The notes under the pieces are model-generated. The model was not told the DNA's origin and searched no databases. It was given only the letters and a program-made list of their open reading frames with translations. A DNA stretch of 26,832 nucleotides from Flavobacterium sp. UBA7680 (lineage in GTDB: Bacteria; Bacteroidota; Bacteroidia; Flavobacteriales; Flavobacteriaceae), in the NCBI RefSeq assembly GCF_002482975.1, contig NZ_DLHA01000031.1, positions 111,386 to 138,217 on the forward strand, written 5' to 3'. The position numbers were made by a program, and so were the translations under genes. Positions 21,732-26,832 of this stretch are shown here, in pieces (position 1 is the first letter of the stretch; each line of letters starts with the position of its first letter).

Positions 21732-24560
21732 ATGAGAGTCTACTTGCTAATTATGTTGTTTTTCAGCGGAATATCCTTCGCGCAGAATACAATTACAGGT
21801 TCTGTTACTGATAGTAACAAACAATCTATTCCCGGTGCTAATATCGTTGTATCTGGGAGTAGTACTGGTGTATCAACCGATTTTGATGGGACATTTAAGT
21901 TAACTACAAATGCTAAATTGCCTTTTTCAATAAAAGTTTCGGCAGTGGGATTTGAAGCTCAAACAATTAATGTAACATCTGCAAATCAAAAAGTAAATGT
22001 AATTTTAAAAGGAGAGGAAACTAAACTAGACGAGATAGTAGTTTCTGCATCAAGAACTCCTGAACGTGTTTTAGAATCTCCTGTTACAATTGAAAGAATG
22101 GGTATTCAGGATATTAAAAAAACAGCGTCTCCTTCTTTTTATGACGGTTTAGAGAATATGAAAGAGGTTCAGATGAATACGAGTAGTATGTCGTTTAAAT
22201 CAATCAACACCAGAGGATTTGCTACAGTTGCCAATACTCGTTTTATGCAACTGGTTGACGGGATGGACAATTCTTCTCCGTTACTGAATTTTGTTCTTGG
22301 TAATATGATTGGAGTTTCTGAAATTGATGTTCAAAGTGTAGAGCTTCTTCCGGGTGCGTCTTCTGCTTTATATGGAGCGAATGCGTTTAATGGAATTTTG
22401 TTTATGACAAGTAAAAGCCCGTTTACTAATCAAGGGATTTCTACTTATTTTAAATATGGAGTTACTTCTCAAGAAGCGGCTGGCACAAACGAATATTATG
22501 ATTTCGGTATTCGATTCGCACATGCTTTCAATAAATATTTTGCTGCAAAAGCAAACTTTACGTATATGCAGGCTACAGATTGGTATGCAACAAACTACGA
22601 TGATAAAACTAGACCAGGTGTAGATAGATCGAATCCTGGTTATGATGGTATAAATGTTTATGGTGACGAGGCTTCAACAAACATAAAAGGAGTTGGACAA
22701 AAGTTAGAGTCAATGGGATTGATTCCTGCCGGAGCATCTAATCTTCTTCCAAATACAATTGTTAGTAGAACAGGATATAATGAGATAGATTTAACGAATA
22801 ATAAAGCAGCGAATAAGAAAATTGACTTTTCTTTTCATGGAAGACCTTTTGGAGATGAAAGATTGGAGATTATCTGGCAAAGTAAATTTGGTACAGGAAA
22901 TGCAGTTTACCAAGGTGCTAACAGATACTATCTGAACGAATTTTTTATGCAGCAGCATAAAATAGAATTTAAAGGAAAAAACTTTTTTGTGAGAGGATAT
23001 ACAACATCAGAAGATGGAGGACATTCTTATGATATGGTTTTTACAGGTATTAATGTAAATAGAAAATGGAAAGACGATAATACTTGGTTTGGTCAATATG
23101 CTGGAGCTTATGTTCAAGGTACTTTGGCTGGTATGACACCAGATCAGGCACACGCAGCAGGTAGAGCTACAGCAGATACGGGTCGTTTTTTACCAGGAAC
23201 ATCACAATTTAAAACAGCTTTTAATCAAGTTATAGACGATGAAAGTGTGCTTACAGGTTCAAAATTGGTTGATAATTCTAGAATTTATCATTCTGACGCA
23301 AATTATAATTTCAAAGATGAAATAAAATTTGCCGAAATTCAAGTAGGAGGTTCTTTTAGATTATATGAGTTGAATTCTCATGGAAGAATTTATACAGATG
23401 CAGATGGGCCAATTAATTATAATGAATATGGTGCTTACACACAAGTAATGAAAAAATTCATAGACGATAGATTAAAGTTTACAGGTTCTATTCGTTATGA
23501 TAAATCAAAAAACTTTGACGGTAACATTTCACCGCGTTTATCTTTAGTGTATTCAGGCGGAGAGAGAAAAAATCATAATTTCAGAGGATCTTTCCAAACA
23601 GGTTTTAGAAACCCGTCAACTCAAGATCAGTACATCGGGTTTAATGTTGGAAGTGCAGTATTGCTTGGATCTGCTCCAGACAACTTGACAAGATTTAGTG
23701 AAACTTTTAATCTTAGTCCAGAAGGGCAGTCTTATACTGGTAGTCCAACGAAAGTTATGAATGGAGAAAATGCTTATGGTAATTCATACTTAGCAAGTTC
23801 TGTTAATGCGTTCTCGGCATTGGCAGGAAGTAACCCGGTTGCGGCGGCAGCTTTGTTAAAGAAATCTACGGCAAATTATGTGAAACCAGAAGAAGTTAAA
23901 GCTTTTGAATTAGGATATCGTTCTGTTTTTGATGGCTTGTCTGTTGATCTTAACGGTTATTATAATATTTACAATAATTTTATTGGTAATTTAAATGTAA
24001 TTGCTCCTTATTATGGAACAGCACAGGATAATCCTAACCTTGCGGCTGGAACTGGTGATCCAGGCGTACAATCAATAAGAGCTATTCAAAATGGAGAATA
24101 TAGAGTGTACCAATTATACACAAATTCAGATGTAGAAATACATTCATTAGGATTTGGAGTTGGTCTTTCTAAAAAAGTAGTTTCAGATTTTGAATTAGGA
24201 GTAAATTATAATTATGCTCAATTTGATTTTGATCAGGAAAAAGATCCAAGTTTCGAATCTGGTTTTAATACTCCAAAGCATAGAGTTAAAGTGTCTCTTG
24301 GAAATGAGAAATTATTCAAAAACTTCGGATTCAACGTTAGTGGAAGATGGAATAGCGAATACGAATGGGAATCTAGTTTCGCTGATGGCACAATTAAATC
24401 AGCTACAGTAATTGATGCACAGGTAAATTATGCAATTCCACAATTAAAATCGATAATAAAATTAGGAGCTGCTAACATTGGAGGTAAAGAATACTACCAA
24501 GTTATTGGAGCGGGATTAATCGGACAGCAGTATTTTGCTTCTTGGACAATCAATCCTTAA
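21732..24560 (+). CDS. TonB-dependent outer-membrane receptor with CarboxypepD_reg-like domain
   Basis: The 942-residue protein has a signal peptide (MRVYLLIMLFFSGISFAQ). Residues ~19-100 are a carboxypeptidase-regulatory-like beta domain (ITGSVTDSNKQSIPGANIVV) typical of Bacteroidota receptors. The plug spans ~105-235: LDEIVVSASRTPERVLESPV, INTRGF, QLVDGMDNSSP, VELLPGASSALYGANAFNGIL. A ~22-strand barrel follows, with the region GSFQTGFRNPSTQDQY. It imports or exports a substrate across the outer membrane using TonB-ExbBD energy. The substrate is not evident; no SusD gene is adjacent. Instead an SGNH-type lipoprotein gene follows 69 bp later, probably in the same operon, suggesting an ester- or lipid-containing substrate (inference). 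Confidence 0.93.
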   Translation: MRVYLLIMLFFSGISFAQNTITGSVTDSNKQSIPGANIVVSGSSTGVSTDFDGTFKLTTNAKLPFSIKVSAVGFEAQTINVTSANQKVNVILKGEETKLDEIVVSASRTPERVLESPVTIERMGIQDIKKTASPSFYDGLENMKEVQMNTSSMSFKSINTRGFATVANTRFMQLVDGMDNSSPLLNFVLGNMIGVSEIDVQSVELLPGASSALYGANAFNGILFMTSKSPFTNQGISTYFKYGVTSQEAAGTNEYYDFGIRFAHAFNKYFAAKANFTYMQATDWYATNYDDKTRPGVDRSNPGYDGINVYGDEASTNIKGVGQKLESMGLIPAGASNLLPNTIVSRTGYNEIDLTNNKAANKKIDFSFHGRPFGDERLEIIWQSKFGTGNAVYQGANRYYLNEFFMQQHKIEFKGKNFFVRGYTTSEDGGHSYDMVFTGINVNRKWKDDNTWFGQYAGAYVQGTLAGMTPDQAHAAGRATADTGRFLPGTSQFKTAFNQVIDDESVLTGSKLVDNSRIYHSDANYNFKDEIKFAEIQVGGSFRLYELNSHGRIYTDADGPINYNEYGAYTQVMKKFIDDRLKFTGSIRYDKSKNFDGNISPRLSLVYSGGERKNHNFRGSFQTGFRNPSTQDQYIGFNVGSAVLLGSAPDNLTRFSETFNLSPEGQSYTGSPTKVMNGENAYGNSYLASSVNAFSALAGSNPVAAAALLKKSTANYVKPEEVKAFELGYRSVFDGLSVDLNGYYNIYNNFIGNLNVIAPYYGTAQDNPNLAAGTGDPGVQSIRAIQNGEYRVYQLYTNSDVEIHSLGFGVGLSKKVVSDFELGVNYNYAQFDFDQEKDPSFESGFNTPKHRVKVSLGNEKLFKNFGFNVSGRWNSEYEWESSFADGTIKSATVIDAQVNYAIPQLKSIIKLGAANIGGKEYYQVIGAGLIGQQYFASWTINP

Positions 24561-24583
24561 ATTATAAATCAAATTCATTATTG

Positions 24584-24607
24584 TGTTTCTTGAAATGAAA
24601 AGAAACA
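24584..24607 (+). repeat. intercistronic hairpin between the TonB receptor and SGNH lipoprotein genes
   Basis: TGTTTCTT (24584-24591) and AAGAAACA (24600-24607) form an 8-bp stem with an 8-nt loop in the 69-bp gap. No T-run follows, so it is not a standard terminator. It could affect mRNA stability or the relative level of the two products. Confidence 0.35.
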
Positions 24608-24629
24608 TATAATTATAAAAATATATATT

Positions 24630-26219
24630 ATGATAAAAAATTTCAAATGGCTGTTATTGGTTTCGTTGACCTTTATGGCTTGTAATAGCGATGATGAAGT
24701 TGCTGAAGCAATAAATTCATCTGATGGATTGCCTTTGACTTCAGGAAGTGCAAATTTCACTAAATATGTTGCTTTAGGAAACTCTCTAACTTCGGGTTTT
24801 AGCGATGGTGCACTTTTTATAAAAGGGCAGGAAGGCGCATATACAAATGTATTGGCGCAGCAATTTAAGCTTGTTGGTGGAGGAGAATTTAAGATTCCGT
24901 ATACGAGTGATAATGTTGGTGGACTGCTTTTTGGTGGTCAGGTAAACCCTGCTTTTGGTCCAAGATTATATTTAAATACAACTGTGTCGGCAAGTCATCC
25001 AAGTTCGACTGTTGACCCTGTAAGTGGAGCGAGTACAACTGAAGTGTTGAATCCTGCGGTAGCTGCGGCAGGTCCTTATAATAATACTGGGGTTCCAGGA
25101 GCAAAAAGTTTTCATTTATTGTCTCCAACTTACGGAGCTGCAGCTGGTTTAGCAAATGGAACAGCAAATCCATATTATGTGCGTTTTGCTCCAAATGGTA
25201 CAACTTCTGTTTTAGCATATGCAATGAGCCAGTCTCCAACGTTTTTTTCTCTTTGGATAGGTAATAATGATGTTTTAGGATATGCTACAACTGGAGGAGA
25301 CGGAACAAATCCAATAACTCCGGCTTCAGGAGCTCCTGGAGTTGGTTTTGATGGAACATATGGCGCACTTATTACAACCTTAACTTCTGCTGGAGCAAAA
25401 GGAGTTGTGGCTAATATTCCTTATGTAACTTCGATTCCTTTTTTCAAAACAGTTCCTTACAACCCTTTAACGGCTGCTGCAATAGGAAAAGGTAACGCAG
25501 CTCAAGGTACTGCGTTAATTACAGCCTTGAATGCTCAGTTATACGGTCCGTTAAAGCAAGCGCTTACTGTTTTTGGAGCAGGTTCAAGAATAAATTTATT
25601 GTCTGCAACTGCAGCAAATCCATTATTGATAAAAGATGAATCACTGCCAAATTTATCGGCGCAGCTAACAGCCGCTTTTACACCTAGTCTTGGTGCTCAA
25701 ACAGCAGCTTTTTATGGTGCTATTTTCGGACAAGCGCGTCAGGCAACAGCTACTGATTTAATTCTTTTGACTACACAATCAGCTATTGGAACAGCTCCTA
25801 CGGCTGCAAATTCAGGTTTGGGAATTGCACCCCCTGCTCCTCTAAATAACTTTGGAATTACATATCCTTTGCAGGATAAATATGTTTTGATTCCAACGGA
25901 AATTACAGAATTGAAAATAGCAACAGATGCATTTAATGCTACTATTAAATCTATTGCAGATTCAAAAGGATTGGCTTTTGTAGACGCAAATGCAATTATG
26001 AAACAAATTGATGAAGGAGGAATTTCTGTTGATGGTTATGTTATGAAATCAACTTTTGTTTTTGGTGGAACATTTTCATTAGACGGTATTCATCCTACTC
26101 CTAGAGGATATGCTTTTATTGCAAATAAATTCATTGAAGCAATTAATGCTAAATACGGTTCGAATTTGAAAGGGGTGTCTTTGGGTAATTATCCAATTTC
26201 ATTTCCGAAATCATTATAA
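24630..26219 (+). CDS. SGNH/GDSL-type hydrolase lipoprotein
   Basis: The 529-residue precursor has a lipoprotein signal (MIKNFKWLLLVSLTFMAC, Cys18). SGNH blocks are in order: block I YVALGNSLTSGF with candidate nucleophile Ser52 (GNSL rather than GDSL), block II Gly157 in NNTGVPGAKS, block III WIGNNDVLG with N213-D214, and block V LDGIHPTPRGYAFIA with D485 and H488. The catalytic Ser-Asp-His set is therefore complete. Between blocks III and V is a long Ala/Gly/Thr/Pro-rich stretch, making the protein much larger than simple SGNH esterases (~200-350). It is probably a lipid-anchored esterase or lipase on the outer membrane, working with the TonB receptor encoded just upstream. Substrate unknown. 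Confidence 0.87.
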   Translation: MIKNFKWLLLVSLTFMACNSDDEVAEAINSSDGLPLTSGSANFTKYVALGNSLTSGFSDGALFIKGQEGAYTNVLAQQFKLVGGGEFKIPYTSDNVGGLLFGGQVNPAFGPRLYLNTTVSASHPSSTVDPVSGASTTEVLNPAVAAAGPYNNTGVPGAKSFHLLSPTYGAAAGLANGTANPYYVRFAPNGTTSVLAYAMSQSPTFFSLWIGNNDVLGYATTGGDGTNPITPASGAPGVGFDGTYGALITTLTSAGAKGVVANIPYVTSIPFFKTVPYNPLTAAAIGKGNAAQGTALITALNAQLYGPLKQALTVFGAGSRINLLSATAANPLLIKDESLPNLSAQLTAAFTPSLGAQTAAFYGAIFGQARQATATDLILLTTQSAIGTAPTAANSGLGIAPPAPLNNFGITYPLQDKYVLIPTEITELKIATDAFNATIKSIADSKGLAFVDANAIMKQIDEGGISVDGYVMKSTFVFGGTFSLDGIHPTPRGYAFIANKFIEAINAKYGSNLKGVSLGNYPISFPKSL

Positions 26220-26240
26220 TATACCATTTTTTTAATTAAG

Positions 26241-26276
26241 AAAGCCACTCGTTTTATAAAATGAAGTGGCTTTTTT
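26241..26276 (+). terminator. rho-independent terminator after the SGNH lipoprotein gene
   Basis: AAAGCCACT (26241-26249) pairs with AGTGGCTTT (26265-26273); the inner TTTTATAAAA can extend the hairpin. T-run 26271-26276. It begins 22 bp after the stop codon and separates the receptor operon from atpD. Confidence 0.88.
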
Positions 26277-26363
26277 ATTTCGTTAAAAAATGATATAAAC
26301 GACAGTTTAAAAGTCTGTTTTTATGAATCAAACAAAATCGTGCTATTTTTTATGAAAAAAAAA

Positions 26364-26393
26364 TTGATTTTATATTTTAAAAAATTATCTTTG
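26364..26393 (+). promoter_or_regulatory. promoter of atpD
   Basis: A -33 TTG (26364-26366) and a -7 TATCTTTG (26386-26393) are separated by 19 bp, the best promoter in the window. Transcription should start near 26400, giving a ~55-nt leader with a 14-bp perfect palindrome, TAAATAGCTATTTA (26426-26439). Confidence 0.7.
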
Positions 26394-26454
26394 CGCTCTG
26401 AAAAAAGAGGTATTTTCGATAAACCTAAATAGCTATTTAATAAATACATAAGTA

Positions 26455-26832
26455 ATGTCAAAAGTAATAGGAAAAGTTGCTCAAATCATTGGACCAGTAG
26501 TAGACGTAGTTTTCAACGGTAAAGATGTTGAACTTCCAAAAATTTATGATTCGTTAGAAGTCACTAAAAAAGATGGAACTTTATTAGTTCTAGAAGTACA
26601 ATCTCACATTGGAGAAAACACTGTTCGTACAATCTCTATGGACTCTACAGACGGTTTGTCAAGAGGATATGAAGTAGTTGGAACTGGTAATCCAATCCAA
26701 ATGCCAATCGGTCCAGATGTATATGGACGTTTATTCAATGTAATTGGAGATGCAATTGATGGTTTAGGAAACTTGCCAAAAACAGGAGAAAACGGTTTGT
26801 CTATTCACAGACAAGCTCCTAAATTTGAAGAT
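26455..26832 (+). CDS. atpD: F1F0 ATP synthase subunit beta (5' part)
   Basis: The first 126 codons of the catalytic beta subunit are present; the rest runs off the window. The translation begins MSKVIGKVAQIIGPVVDVVF, the beta-barrel domain of F1-beta, followed by LVLEVQSHIGENTVRTISMD, GLSRGYEV and GPDVYGRLFNVIGDAIDG. The Walker A motif lies beyond the end. The ATG at 26455 is the only sensible start. Its own promoter and the preceding terminator show that atpD heads a separate unit and is not preceded by atpG, as is usual in Flavobacteriia, where atpD-atpC are separated from the main atp operon (recall). Confidence 0.96.
   Translation, partial: MSKVIGKVAQIIGPVVDVVFNGKDVELPKIYDSLEVTKKDGTLLVLEVQSHIGENTVRTISMDSTDGLSRGYEVVGTGNPIQMPIGPDVYGRLFNVIGDAIDGLGNLPKTGENGLSIHRQAPKFED

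Overview
The window reads as a chromosomal segment of a Flavobacterium-like member of the Bacteroidota. It is AT-rich and has Bacteroidota-style promoters (a -7 box TAnnTTTG in place of -35/-10). The gene content agrees: a DUF4270 lipoprotein, a TonB-dependent receptor with an N-terminal carboxypeptidase-regulatory-like domain, a glycogen-synthase-like half protein divergent from panC, and atpD at the head of its own unit. No tRNA, rRNA, CRISPR array, prophage or insertion sequence was seen. Most of the window looks like core genome, with the intergenic spaces occupied by palindromic repeats.

Layout. 1-3339: the 5' end of a probable lysophospholipid acyltransferase (minus strand), then on the plus strand xth (exodeoxyribonuclease III), an OmpA-family coiled-coil lipoprotein with a strong terminator, a 27-bp inverted repeat pair, and a Tas-like aldo/keto reductase. 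3450-8040 (minus strand): a cell-envelope block of DUF4139 protein, L,D-transpeptidase-like lipoprotein, VWA protein and SIMPL/DUF541 protein. 8188-10757 (plus strand): a TPR-sensor histidine kinase translationally coupled to a LytTR response regulator. 10758-11069: a nested set of inverted repeats between convergent genes. 11070-15570 (minus strand): a tightly packed operon of alpha/beta-hydrolase-fold protein, radA and an AsmA-like/GT51 transglycosylase. 15773-16986 (minus strand): panC-panD. 17095-21415 (plus strand): half-length GT5 protein, DUF4270 lipoprotein and glmS, ending in a clear terminator. 21732-26219 (plus strand): a TonB-dependent receptor and an SGNH/GDSL-type lipoprotein. 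26455 to the end: the first 126 codons of atpD behind a good promoter.

The most interesting signal is regulatory. Two almost identical sites, one upstream of the VWA gene (7021-7050) and one upstream of the SIMPL gene (8105-8134), each contain two ~9-bp direct repeats with 12 bp between them. That is the architecture bound by LytTR-domain regulators. In both cases the site lies exactly 30 bp upstream of a good -7 box on the same strand, and no good -33 box is present. The neighbouring kinase and LytTR regulator are the obvious candidates to act there. This suggests a compact envelope regulon in which the kinase/LytTR pair activates the SIMPL gene and the VWA-LDT(-DUF4139) operon.

Other points of interest are an alpha/beta hydrolase with Asp where the nucleophilic Ser is expected, a GT5 protein with only the N-terminal half and no K-x-G-G-L motif, a GT51 transglycosylase fused behind a large AsmA-like region, and a TonB receptor paired with an esterase-like lipoprotein instead of a SusD.
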